Positions 1 through 8,122 of a stretch of 64,000 bases of DNA are shown here, piece after piece. The notes beneath the pieces are model-generated. The model was given only the letters and a program-made list of their open reading frames with translations. It searched no databases and was not told where the DNA came from. Location of the stretch: assembly GCF_003385845.1 (NCBI RefSeq), contig NZ_QRDJ01000006.1, forward strand, positions 310,001 to 374,000, given 5' to 3'. This stretch comes from Kushneria indalinina DSM 14324 (GTDB taxonomy: Bacteria; Pseudomonadota; Gammaproteobacteria; Pseudomonadales; Halomonadaceae). The stretch's first letter is position 1. Each line of letters opens with the position of its first letter. Made by a program: the position numbers and the translations under genes.

Positions 1-351
1 CTCGATCACGTGCTTGAAATTCATGTGGCCGATGAAGAGATCATCAACCGCCTCTCCGGGCGCCGCGTTCATCCGGGGTCGGGGCGCATCTATCATGTCG
101 ACAACCATCCGCCGCTCGAGGTCGATATCGACAATGAAACCGGTGAGGCACTGATTCAGCGTGAGGATGATCGTGAAGAGACCGTGCGTCATCGTCTGGA
201 GGTCTATCATGACCAGACCGAGCCGCTGATCGCCTACTATCAGGAGTGGCAGCAGCAGGCACCGCAACAGGCACCGGCCTTCCATCGGGTCGAGGGTGTT
301 GGCAGTGTCGAGGATATTCGCGCTCGGGTCGTCGAAGCACTCAGCTCCTGA
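1..351 (+). CDS. adk: Adenylate kinase, 3' part (partial)
   Basis: This is the C-terminal half of adenylate kinase, the cytoplasmic enzyme that converts ATP plus AMP into two ADP. The reading frame is open from the first base of the window, so the N-terminal P-loop lies outside. What is visible starts with [18 protein letters not shown], the strand and helix entering the LID domain, followed by [12 protein letters not shown], which is typical of the Gram-negative LID without the four zinc cysteines. The C-terminal helix ends in VVEALSS, close to the usual end of the family. A strong terminator follows directly, so adk closes its own transcription unit. Confidence 0.95.
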   Translation, partial: LDHVLEIHVADEEIINRLSGRRVHPGSGRIYHVDNHPPLEVDIDNETGEALIQREDDREETVRHRLEVYHDQTEPLIAYYQEWQQQAPQQAPAFHRVEGVGSVEDIRARVVEALSS

Positions 352-373
352 CATGGCATCATGATGTTTTCTG

Positions 374-406
374 AAAAACCGCACGCCTTAGGGCGTGCGG
401 TTTTTT
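374..406 (+). terminator. Rho-independent terminator after adk
   Basis: An 8-bp GC-rich stem (379-386 pairing with 393-400) with a six-base loop is followed by TTTTTT at 401-406 and preceded by an A-run, so it could work in both directions. It lies 23 bases after the adk stop. Confidence 0.9.
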
Positions 407-581
407 CATGTCCGAATTTTCCTTTGTTACTGTGCAGTTACGCCTATTTTTTCCCGCCGCTGCGGAATGGTTGGCCGGGCATGGTGTCTCTTTAACGGCA
501 GTGTCATGATGCGCTGCTTCCATGGCCTGCACCTTTGTGCAATGACATGGATTGCCTTTAAAACGCAGGCTTGAAAGCGTT

Positions 582-612
582 TTGGACGGGCGTTGCAATA
601 CCTACGTATAAT
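582..612 (+). promoter_or_regulatory. Candidate sigma70 promoter of tsaB-uppP-rsmJ
   Basis: A perfect TATAAT at 607-612 is preceded by TTGGAC at 582-587 with a 19-base spacer, which is slightly long. It lies 35 bases before the tsaB start, in the gap after the adk terminator. The remainder of the 352-646 gap shows no ORF or structure that I can support. Confidence 0.5.
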
Positions 613-646
613 GCCGCCTCATTCCCGACTCTGACGTAGCGAGACC

Positions 647-1330
647 ATGACTAGCCTGCTGGCCCTTGATGCTTCTTCTTCTGCCTGCTCCGTAGCCCTC
701 TGGATGGACGGTAATGTGATCGGCAGGGTAGAGCATGCCCCGCGCGGTCATACCCGCCGTCTCATGCCCATGATCGATGCGCTGCTGGATGAGGCCGATA
801 TTGCCCGGACCTCGCTGGATGCGATCGCCTATGGCCATGGCCCCGGCTCCTTTACCGGTATACGCATTGCAGCAGGCGTTGCACAGGGGATCGCCTACGG
901 GCTGGAGCGGCCGCTACTGGGCATCTCTACACTGCGGGCGCTGGCGCAGGGCGCCTGGCAGCGTGACGGCGCCAGCCTTGTCATGCCGGCACTGGATGCG
1001 CGTCTGGGCGAGCTCTATGTCGCGCTGTATCAGGCCGAGCAGGGGCGTCTGGAAGCCGTGATGGCCGATGGTGTGGTGGCACCCGAGGCGCTGGTGCTGC
1101 CGTCATGTCAGCCCGGGTCGATCACCATGATCGGCAGCGGCGTCACCCTGCTGGACAGGCTGCCATCCGGAATTCAGGAATACGTGGGTACAACGCTTGA
1201 GGATCGCGAGCCCGAGGCCTGCGACATTGTGCAACTGGCCGCCATGGATTTTGCCTCGGGGCTGATCACCAGCCCCCAGCAAGCCCTTCCCATTTATCTG
1301 CGTGATCAGGTTGTTTCCAGCAAGCGTTAA
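647..1330 (+). CDS. tsaB: tRNA threonylcarbamoyladenosine biosynthesis protein TsaB
   Basis: TsaB is the non-catalytic partner of TsaD in the TsaBDE complex, which transfers threonylcarbamoyl from threonylcarbamoyl-AMP to A37 of tRNAs reading ANN codons. The 227-residue product has the family N-terminus LLALDASSSACSVAL (ASKHA fold strand 1) and the hallmark GPGSFTGIR at residues 65-73. The length fits the family (about 230). It is followed two bases later by uppP, so the two genes are probably co-transcribed, reading from the TATAAT promoter 35 bases upstream. The RBS is weak. Confidence 0.96.
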   Translation: MTSLLALDASSSACSVALWMDGNVIGRVEHAPRGHTRRLMPMIDALLDEADIARTSLDAIAYGHGPGSFTGIRIAAGVAQGIAYGLERPLLGISTLRALAQGAWQRDGASLVMPALDARLGELYVALYQAEQGRLEAVMADGVVAPEALVLPSCQPGSITMIGSGVTLLDRLPSGIQEYVGTTLEDREPEACDIVQLAAMDFASGLITSPQQALPIYLRDQVVSSKR

Positions 1331-1332
1331 GG

Positions 1333-2139
1333 ATGCCTTTTATGGATTGGTTACATGTGGTGGTGCTCTCCTTTATTCAGGGGATCTCCGAATTTCTGCC
1401 GGTGTCGTCATCGGCGCACCTGATTCTGCCATCACAGCTGTTTGGCTGGCCCGACCAGGGGCTGGCATTCGATGTTGCCGTCCATGTCGGCACCCTTCTG
1501 GCCGTTGTCATGGCCTTTCGCGAAGATGTCGTCGCTATCGTGAAGGGCTGGTGCGCGCAGGTGTTCAAGCGGCGCCCGAGCGAGGAGGGGCATATTGGCT
1601 GGGCCGTGATTGTCGCCACACTGCCAGCGGGTATTCTGGGATTTCTCGGTGATGACTACATCAGCATTTATGCGCGCTCCGGGCTGGTGATCGCCACCAC
1701 TACCATCGTGTTTGGTCTGGTGCTGTGGTGGGCGGACGTCAAGGGCATCAGAAAGCTTGTCATGTCACAAATGACGCTTAAAAATGCGCTGCTGATGGGC
1801 TTTGCACAGGCGCTGGCCCTGATTCCGGGCACGTCGCGTTCGGGCATTACCATCACGGCGGCGCTGCTGTTGGGCTATACCCGTCAGACGGCGGCCCGCT
1901 TCTCCTTTCTGATGTCGATCCCGCTGATTCTGGCGGCGGGCACCTTCAAGGGTATCGAGCTTGCCCAGACTGGTGCCGATGCCCACTGGCTGCCCATACT
2001 GGGGGGTGTTGTCCTCTCCTTTATCTCGGCACTGGCCTGTATCAAGCTCTTTCTGGCCGCGCTGGACCGTATCGGCATGCTGCCCTTTGTCATCTATCGC
2101 ATGATTCTGGGCGTGTTCCTGTTTATCTCTCTGGCATGA
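1333..2139 (+). CDS. uppP: Undecaprenyl-diphosphatase UppP (BacA)
   Basis: This integral inner-membrane phosphatase recycles undecaprenyl pyrophosphate to undecaprenyl phosphate, the lipid carrier for peptidoglycan and O-antigen; extra copies confer bacitracin resistance. The 268-residue hydrophobic protein carries both family signatures: GISEFLPVSSSAHL near residue 17 and PGTSRSG near residue 165, which together form the active site. It starts two bases after the tsaB stop and overlaps the rsmJ start by four bases (ATGA), which indicates a coupled three-gene operon. The flippase/O-unit cluster at 52.9-60 kb would depend on this carrier. Confidence 0.97.
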   Translation: MPFMDWLHVVVLSFIQGISEFLPVSSSAHLILPSQLFGWPDQGLAFDVAVHVGTLLAVVMAFREDVVAIVKGWCAQVFKRRPSEEGHIGWAVIVATLPAGILGFLGDDYISIYARSGLVIATTTIVFGLVLWWADVKGIRKLVMSQMTLKNALLMGFAQALALIPGTSRSGITITAALLLGYTRQTAARFSFLMSIPLILAAGTFKGIELAQTGADAHWLPILGGVVLSFISALACIKLFLAALDRIGMLPFVIYRMILGVFLFISLA

Positions 2140-2927
2140 CACTTCCGGACGCTGTTACCCGCCCCGTGGTAGTGGGGGATGATGCACAAAGCCACGCCCT
2201 GGCCCATCAGCTGGGGCTTGCCCTGGTGGAGGCGCCGGGCAGTGATGATCTGTGGCTGCACTACGGCGAGCAGGGTCTGGAGCTGGGGGGTGACAGACGT
2301 CAGTTCGGGGCGCCAGTACGGGCCGATCTGGTCGGCGGTGGCGTGGCGCACCGCCGCCAGTTCGGGGGCGGGCGCGGTCAGCTGATCGCGCGTGCCTGCG
2401 GCCTGAAGCAGGGCGTGTCACCGGAGATTATTGATGCCACGGCGGGGCTGGGTCGCGACAGCGCAGTGCTGGCCTCGCTGGGCTCGCGCGTATTGATGAT
2501 CGAGCGTCATCCGGTGGTGGCGGCGCTGCTGTCCGATGCCCTGGAGCGGGCCGGTATGATGGATGAGCTGAAGGCGCTGACGCAGCGGCTTTATTTCGCT
2601 CACGGTGACAGCAGCCAGACGCTGTCAGAACTGATCGCCACGTCAGACGTTGCGCCTCAGGTCATTCATCTCGATCCCATGTATCCGCATCAGGACAAGT
2701 CCGCATTGGTGAAAAAGGAGATGCGCCTTTTTCGCCGTCTTGTCGGGGATGACACGGATGCGCCACAGCTTTTGTCCCGGGCGCTCGATATCGCGACCCA
2801 CCGGGTAGTGGTTAAAAGGCCCAAGGGCGCACCGCCCATCGAGGGGCCATCACCCAGCCATGAGATTGTCTCCAAAAACAGTCGCTACGATCTTTATGTG
2901 CACCGATCATTAAAGCCTTCACGCTGA
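2136..2927 (+). CDS. rsmJ: 16S rRNA (guanine(1516)-N2)-methyltransferase RsmJ
   Basis: RsmJ (YhiQ family) uses S-adenosylmethionine to methylate G1516 of 16S rRNA. The 263-residue product shows the SAM-binding motif I DATAGLGRDS around residues 100-109, the acidic motif IERHP about 20 residues later, and the catalytic-loop motif LDPMYP near residue 178, all expected of RsmJ. It overlaps uppP by four bases. Its last nine bases overlap the 3' end of the convergent plsB gene, so there is no space for a terminator between the two. Confidence 0.95.
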   Translation: MTLPDAVTRPVVVGDDAQSHALAHQLGLALVEAPGSDDLWLHYGEQGLELGGDRRQFGAPVRADLVGGGVAHRRQFGGGRGQLIARACGLKQGVSPEIIDATAGLGRDSAVLASLGSRVLMIERHPVVAALLSDALERAGMMDELKALTQRLYFAHGDSSQTLSELIATSDVAPQVIHLDPMYPHQDKSALVKKEMRLFRRLVGDDTDAPQLLSRALDIATHRVVVKRPKGAPPIEGPSPSHEIVSKNSRYDLYVHRSLKPSR

Positions 2928-5402
2928 GGCTTCGGTATGCGGGCGTCCGGCGGTCAATTCCGTCAGACGATGACGCAGGGTCGGGTCAAACAGCATGCGG
3001 CTTTTCATCAGGGCATCCGGCAGTCGCGAGTCGAAATTGAGCCGCTCCTGTGATTGCCACAGCCAGCCATCGCGCTCCAGGGTGTCCAGCAGCCCGGCAA
3101 ACAGACGGCGATCAAAGAACTCCGGTGCGTTGAGTCCCTGCAGACGTGTGAGGCGTTCCGCCAGCAGCTGACTCTGCTCTTCAAGCATTTCCCGGCTGAT
3201 GGTGCCGTTGGGGTAGTGCATCAGCGTCGAGAACAGGATAAAGCCGCGTTCGAGTGTCGGCTGGATCGCTCGACCCAGCAGATAGAGTCGCTCACGTGCC
3301 TCGTCCCCTGTTTCGGGGCGCTGCCAGTGTTCCCCCTGCTGTTTCAAGAGGCCCAGCGCCACGAAGACTGCCAGTACGTCGCGCAGGTGCTCGGCGAAGT
3401 CCGTGTCATCATCCTCGATAAAGAACTCCTGCTGCAGCGCCGGCCAGATGGGGGCCAGTAGGCTGTCGAGCGTTTCGAAGTCAAGGCGGGCGTTGTTGCG
3501 AAAGGCGAAGGCCACCAAGGCATGAAGGGCAAAAAGGTGCAACACGTTGTTGCGATACCAGGTCAATAGCGGCGCGCGTTCGTCGCTGACGGTGATCAGA
3601 TCGCCCAGTGAGTGTTCGATACGACTGACCATGCCCAGATATTCGCTGCGTTCAACCCAATCCTGTGGGCTCTGCTCGGGCAGGCGAACGCGCTTGCCGC
3701 CCGGCAGCCGTTCCTGCAGGGCATACAGCGTTTTAAGCTGACGCAGGAGCAGATCAATTTCGATGGTGCGATGCGGGGTGGCCAGAATGGTCAGGGCGAC
3801 CAGTGAAATGGGCGTCAACGCGGCGGCGTGATTGATGCGCGCGGCAATCTCCAGGCTCAGATCCGGGACCGCCTCGCGCAGCCAGTCGGCCTCGGCGCCG
3901 GCCTCCTGCGAGCGCCAGTCAGGAAAGCGCTGATCCAGATAGCTGCCCAGCACCAGCGGTTCTCCCACGCTGACCTGGACACGACCGAAGGGCTGGCGCA
4001 GGTGGCGCAGCACGCGCAGCAGCCCCAGCGGACTTTCCTTGCGTTTTTCGCCGGTGCGCAGCTCGCGAATGTAGGCGTTGGATTCGATGACCTTTTCATA
4101 GCCGATATAGATCGGCACAAAGGCCATTTCCCGATTCGGCGCACGGGCATGGGAGCGCAGCGTCATCGACAGCATGCCGGGGCGCGGCGAGAGCATACGA
4201 CCGGTGCGCGAGCGCCCGCCCTCAATGAAATACTCGACCGGGTGGCCCTGGGAGAGCAGCTGGTGCAGGTATTCGTTGAACACGGCGCGGTAAAGCTGAT
4301 TGCCGCGAAAGCTGCGGCGCATGAAAAAGGCGCCGGCACGGCGCAGGAGCGGGCCGATCACGGGCATGTCGAGATTGCGCCCGGCGGCAATGTGCGGGGG
4401 CATCAGCCCCTTTTGATAGAGCACGTAGGAGAGCAGTAGATAGTCGATGTGGCTGCGGTGACAGGGGACATAGACCAGCTCATGGGTGCCCGCCAGCGCC
4501 TCGACATCCTCGATGCCGTGCACATCGACGCCATCGTAGAGCCGGTTCCACAGCCGTCCCAGCACCTGATAGAGAAATCGCAGCACGGGTGCCGACATGT
4601 TGGCGGCGATCTCGAAGCCATAGCGCTCGGCACGTTGCAGGGCCTTGTCATCGTGTTCCCCGCGCTCCAGTGCGCTTTGATGTGCGGCGTCCCGTACGGC
4701 AGGCTGGCGTAGTACACGCCGGATGAGCGTGCGGCGATGAGACAGGTCCGGCCCGATCGCCTGCAGCCTGATGCGGCGAAAATAGCGTCGCAGAAAGCGG
4801 GTAATGCGGGTTCGATTGAACTGCTGGTCGACGTCACCGTGGGCCATCAGCGCGCGCAGTGATACCGGTTCTCCCAGACGAATCTCGAGCGAACGGCCGT
4901 TGATGATCACGCCGGCCAGACGTTGAAGCCGGCCTACCAGCGACCAGCCATCGGCGATCAGCAGGTGGCGAAGCCCCACGCGCTCACGCTGCGGTGCACG
5001 GCCCCAGAAAAGCGTGACCGGGACGAGATCCACATCACTGTCAGGGTGCTGCTCCAGCGCGCCGATCAGGTGATCAAGCGAGGTGGAGCGATCCACATGG
5101 CCGCGGTGACGGCGATAATGTGCGGCGTCGAAAAGGGCCAGATGTGCCGGGAAACGACGGCCATCGGCCAGACAGACACTGCCTTCGGGAGAGGGCAGGT
5201 CAAAGCGCTGACAGAAGATGGACAGTGCCATGCGATCGGAAAGGGCGGATACCGGCAGTACGTAGACCACCGGCCGGGTGCTCTCGGTGACAAGGGCCTC
5301 GGGGCGTTCGGGGTCGATGCTGCGAAAGCGCAGCCAGGCACCGAGCAGCCGGCAACCCAGTCGCTGCCAGAATCCTTGTGAGGGCGTTTCAGACATGGCC
5401 AT
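2919..5402 (-). CDS. plsB: Glycerol-3-phosphate 1-O-acyltransferase PlsB
   Basis: PlsB makes lysophosphatidate from sn-glycerol-3-phosphate and acyl-ACP or acyl-CoA at the inner membrane, the first step of phospholipid synthesis. From the chosen start (MAMSETPSQ, 5402) the protein has 827 residues, against 807 in E. coli. The open frame extends upstream to 5708 but would cross the divergent cardiolipin synthase start, so the longer form is unlikely. A start two codons downstream (5396) is equally possible. The four acyltransferase blocks are present: HRSHID near residue 314, the GAFFMRRSFRGN block, FIEGGRSRTGR and a following FVPIYIGYEK block. It diverges from a cardiolipin synthase, so two phospholipid genes share one control region. 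Confidence 0.96.
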   Translation of the reverse strand: MAMSETPSQGFWQRLGCRLLGAWLRFRSIDPERPEALVTESTRPVVYVLPVSALSDRMALSIFCQRFDLPSPEGSVCLADGRRFPAHLALFDAAHYRRHRGHVDRSTSLDHLIGALEQHPDSDVDLVPVTLFWGRAPQRERVGLRHLLIADGWSLVGRLQRLAGVIINGRSLEIRLGEPVSLRALMAHGDVDQQFNRTRITRFLRRYFRRIRLQAIGPDLSHRRTLIRRVLRQPAVRDAAHQSALERGEHDDKALQRAERYGFEIAANMSAPVLRFLYQVLGRLWNRLYDGVDVHGIEDVEALAGTHELVYVPCHRSHIDYLLLSYVLYQKGLMPPHIAAGRNLDMPVIGPLLRRAGAFFMRRSFRGNQLYRAVFNEYLHQLLSQGHPVEYFIEGGRSRTGRMLSPRPGMLSMTLRSHARAPNREMAFVPIYIGYEKVIESNAYIRELRTGEKRKESPLGLLRVLRHLRQPFGRVQVSVGEPLVLGSYLDQRFPDWRSQEAGAEADWLREAVPDLSLEIAARINHAAALTPISLVALTILATPHRTIEIDLLLRQLKTLYALQERLPGGKRVRLPEQSPQDWVERSEYLGMVSRIEHSLGDLITVSDERAPLLTWYRNNVLHLFALHALVAFAFRNNARLDFETLDSLLAPIWPALQQEFFIEDDDTDFAEHLRDVLAVFVALGLLKQQGEHWQRPETGDEARERLYLLGRAIQPTLERGFILFSTLMHYPNGTISREMLEEQSQLLAERLTRLQGLNAPEFFDRRLFAGLLDTLERDGWLWQSQERLNFDSRLPDALMKSRMLFDPTLRHRLTELTAGRPHTEASA

Positions 5403-5537
5403 TTTGCTCGCTGAATCGGGGTGGCGGATGGTTTGATGACCTGAAAAGGGAGATCTGCACCGAGCCGATGACATGGCACTATAGTATAGCGCTGGTCGAA
5501 TCGACATGGCCCCAGGGGCAAGGCAGGGAGATGCAAG

Positions 5538-6665
5538 ATGAGAGAGCAGTGGCATGACGGCAACCATTTTTCCCTGTTGCCGACGGCGGACTGTTTCGTG
5601 CCTGTACTGTTTGAGGCGATCGATCATGCCAAAGACTCGATTCTGATCGAGCTCTATCTTGTCGAAGACGGCGAGATGGGTGAGCGGTTTTTTACGGCGC
5701 TGACGCATGCCGTGACGCGCGGCGTAGACGTGCGACTCTTGATCGATGCCTGCGGCTCATGGTCACTTTCAGATCAGAGCAAGCAACGTCTGGTGGATGC
5801 AGGCGTTTCCCTGCGCGAATTCAACGTTTTGACGCTCAGACATCTGGGGCGCTTTATCTCGCGGGATCATCGCAAGCTGATCGTTATTGATGGTCACACT
5901 GCCTTTACGGGCGGATTTGGTGTCAACGATCAGTTCCTCAGATCGTGGTTCGAGGTGGCCGTACGTATTACCGGCCCATGTGTCGATGACTGGATTCGAC
6001 TGTTCAACCGGGTGTGGCGCTCGCGCAGGACGCAGGATTTTGCCACCGGCGCCCGGCGGCGGGGAGACGCGGCAGCAGTCATGCCGAGTCCGATGCGCTG
6101 CGAGGGCCACATGGTCGGCCGTGCGGTCTGGGGACAGGGCTATCGCTATCAGGCCATTCGTCGGTCGCTGCAGCATCAGGTCGGTACCGCCCGTGAGAGA
6201 ATATGGATCTGTACGCCTTATTTCGTGCCGACTCGCACTCTGAGGCGACAGTTGCGCCGGGCGGCGCGACGCGGTGTGGATGTCAGGCTATTGCTGGCGG
6301 CGCGCGATCATGACCATCCCAGCGTACGTTACGCCGGGCAGCGGTTTTTTACCCGGCTGCTGCGATCGGGTGTGCGCATCTTCGAGTTTCAGCCGAGCTT
6401 TATCCACGCCAAATTCAGCCTGTGTGACGGCTGGTCGACCGTTGGCTCGTGCAATTTCGACCACTGGAGCCTGCAGTGGAATCTGGAAGCCAATCAGGAG
6501 ATCGATGACCCCGACTTTGCGACCGAGCTGGGGAGTCTCTTTGAACACTGCTTTGATCAGTGTCATGAGATCAGCGCAGCGCGCTGGGCGACACGGTCGC
6601 GACGTCAGCGGCTGCGTGAGTGGGGCTACGGCGTCATGGATGCCCTGATTACGCGACTGCGCTGA
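5538..6665 (+). CDS. clsB: Cardiolipin synthase, ClsB-type (phospholipase D family)
   Basis: This is a phospholipase D-superfamily phosphatidyltransferase likely to make cardiolipin. The 375-residue protein has two HKD motifs: HRKLIVIDG near residue 112 and HAKFSLCDG near residue 290, each followed by the expected G-G/S-x-N element (FTGGFGVND; GSCNFDHWS). It has no N-terminal membrane helices, unlike ClsA, so it matches the soluble ClsB (YbhO) subgroup, although it is somewhat shorter than the 413 residues of E. coli ClsB. A good Shine-Dalgarno (GGGAG) precedes the ATG. It diverges from plsB across 135 bases and converges on the UPF0149 gene. ClsB versus another PLD-type synthase cannot be settled without a tree. 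Confidence 0.85.
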   Translation: MREQWHDGNHFSLLPTADCFVPVLFEAIDHAKDSILIELYLVEDGEMGERFFTALTHAVTRGVDVRLLIDACGSWSLSDQSKQRLVDAGVSLREFNVLTLRHLGRFISRDHRKLIVIDGHTAFTGGFGVNDQFLRSWFEVAVRITGPCVDDWIRLFNRVWRSRRTQDFATGARRRGDAAAVMPSPMRCEGHMVGRAVWGQGYRYQAIRRSLQHQVGTARERIWICTPYFVPTRTLRRQLRRAARRGVDVRLLLAARDHDHPSVRYAGQRFFTRLLRSGVRIFEFQPSFIHAKFSLCDGWSTVGSCNFDHWSLQWNLEANQEIDDPDFATELGSLFEHCFDQCHEISAARWATRSRRQRLREWGYGVMDALITRLR

Positions 6666-6687
6666 ATGCCCTGGTCCGTGGCCCTGC

Positions 6688-7386
6688 TTACTGGCGCTTG
6701 CCCGGGCCTCTGGCACCCTTGCCCTTGCCACCGGACTTGCCCTTTGCGTCCTTGCTGCCCTTTGAGGGCGCAGGAGCAGGCTTTTCGGCCGGGGCGCGCT
6801 GTAGCAGATAAAGATCCAGCGTCAGTTCGGCCAGCTGGCCTGCCAGGCGGGTGGCTTCGGCCGGCTGTTGCCCGAGCGCTGCAAGCTCCGGATCTTCCTC
6901 ATCAAAGAGCCCCGACAGGGTCATGAAAGGCAGCAGCAGTTCAGCGGCGGTCTCTTCCTGCGTGCCAAACCAGACCTGTTCATCCAGGAAGACACCCTCC
7001 ATAAAGCCGGCGCACCAGAGGCGTACGGGATGTTCTTCGTCATCTTCGCTGCCTTCAAACTCGAGATCAAAGGGCAGGTCCGGAATGTTGCCGTTCTCAA
7101 AGACATCGACCGCGTTGTCGAGCAGGGCATCCAGAGCGTCAAGCGTTGCCTGACGCTGCTGGTCGCTCTCAAACTCGGGCGTCGTATCAAAAATCAGGGC
7201 ATGGCGTTCATCACGGTCGTGGGGTGCGGTCGAGATGGCCAGTGCCGTCAAAAGCCCGTGAGCACCAAACAGGTCGAGGGCTTCTTCGCTGACATGCTCG
7301 GAGTCGAGAAACTCGAACAGCGCATCAAGGCGTTCATCTTCCAGCAGCGGTACCGGTTGCGGCGTATCGGCCGTGATATCATTCAT
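6688..7386 (-). CDS. UPF0149 (YecA/YgfB-like) family protein with basic tail
   Basis: The function of this 232-residue protein is not established. Residues 1-190 resemble the UPF0149/YecA-YgfB family: very acidic, mostly helical, with the typical elements GAHGLLTALAI, WCAGFMEGVF and LLPFMTLSGL. Instead of the zinc-binding SEC-C tail of YecA it ends in a low-complexity Gly/Lys/Ala/Arg tail of about 35 residues (from about 196), which could bind nucleic acid. YgfB-type proteins have been linked to gene regulation in Pseudomonas, but extending that here is inference. It converges on the cardiolipin synthase with a 22-base gap and diverges from the SprT-like gene. Confidence 0.75.
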   Translation of the reverse strand: MNDITADTPQPVPLLEDERLDALFEFLDSEHVSEEALDLFGAHGLLTALAISTAPHDRDERHALIFDTTPEFESDQQRQATLDALDALLDNAVDVFENGNIPDLPFDLEFEGSEDDEEHPVRLWCAGFMEGVFLDEQVWFGTQEETAAELLLPFMTLSGLFDEEDPELAALGQQPAEATRLAGQLAELTLDLYLLQRAPAEKPAPAPSKGSKDAKGKSGGKGKGARGPGKRQ

Positions 7387-7462
7387 GAGCAGTATCCATA
7401 CAGTAAGCAGCGCTTTGCGCGGCAGCCGAGCCGCCGGGTTGAGAGCCTATAGTTTATCATCC

Positions 7463-8023
7463 ATGACCGATCTTCTTTCCAACGACATTGATGACTTTCC
7501 CCATGGGGATGCCAGCCAGGCACGGCTTTTGGCACATGTAGAGCAGTGCCTGCGCAAGGCGCGGCGCCACTATCCGAACCTGCCTGCCCCCGGAGTCTGG
7601 TGTGACCTGCGCGGGCGCAGTGCCGGTCAGGCCCATTATGGGCGTGGGGGGCTGCGCTTTAACATGACGCTCTACGGCGATCAGCCCGACGCCTTTCTGA
7701 CCGAGGTGGTGCCACATGAGATGGCGCACTGGGTCGTTCATCATGTTTATCCTGGCCGCGTGCGCCCGCATGGCGTGCAGTGGCAGCAGGTCATGATCAG
7801 GATCTTTGATCGAGCGCCCAGCGTCACCCACCGTTTTGATACCTCGCGCGCCAGCCCGGCGCCTTATCGTTACCTCTGTGGCTGTCGCAGCCATTACTTT
7901 ACCCGCCGACGCTACAACAACGAGCGTCGAGGCAGTCGATATCGCTGCCGTCACTGTGGTGAGACGCTGCGCCTTGAAGGTATCACCGTCGATCAAAATC
8001 CAGGGAGATTGGTCGAACAGTGA
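7463..8023 (+). CDS. SprT-like zinc metalloprotease
   Basis: This 186-residue protein belongs to the SprT family, whose eukaryotic relative SPRTN degrades DNA-protein crosslinks; the bacterial role is poorly known. The zincin motif HEMAH is at residues 85-89, with a nearby HPH-like third ligand region (RVRPHGVQWQ). The C-terminus carries a cysteine ribbon, CGC then CRHC, that should bind structural zinc. I chose the ATG at 7463 (MTDLL) over the upstream in-frame ATG at 7373, because the longer form would overlap the divergent UPF0149 start and lacks family similarity. The upstream RBS is poor. Confidence 0.88.
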   Translation: MTDLLSNDIDDFPHGDASQARLLAHVEQCLRKARRHYPNLPAPGVWCDLRGRSAGQAHYGRGGLRFNMTLYGDQPDAFLTEVVPHEMAHWVVHHVYPGRVRPHGVQWQQVMIRIFDRAPSVTHRFDTSRASPAPYRYLCGCRSHYFTRRRYNNERRGSRYRCRHCGETLRLEGITVDQNPGRLVEQ

Positions 8024-8122
8024 CCATGGTCTAATGGTCACTCTGCCCCTGCCTGACGCTAATCTAAGGGTCACACTATCCATGATGGGTGTTCGTGACC
8101 CATCAGATTGAGGAGATGCGAC

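Noticed and set aside
5403-5708. N-terminal extension of plsB by about 100 codons
   Set aside because: It would run across the divergent cardiolipin synthase start and its RBS, has no resemblance to PlsB, and the shorter form matches the family length.
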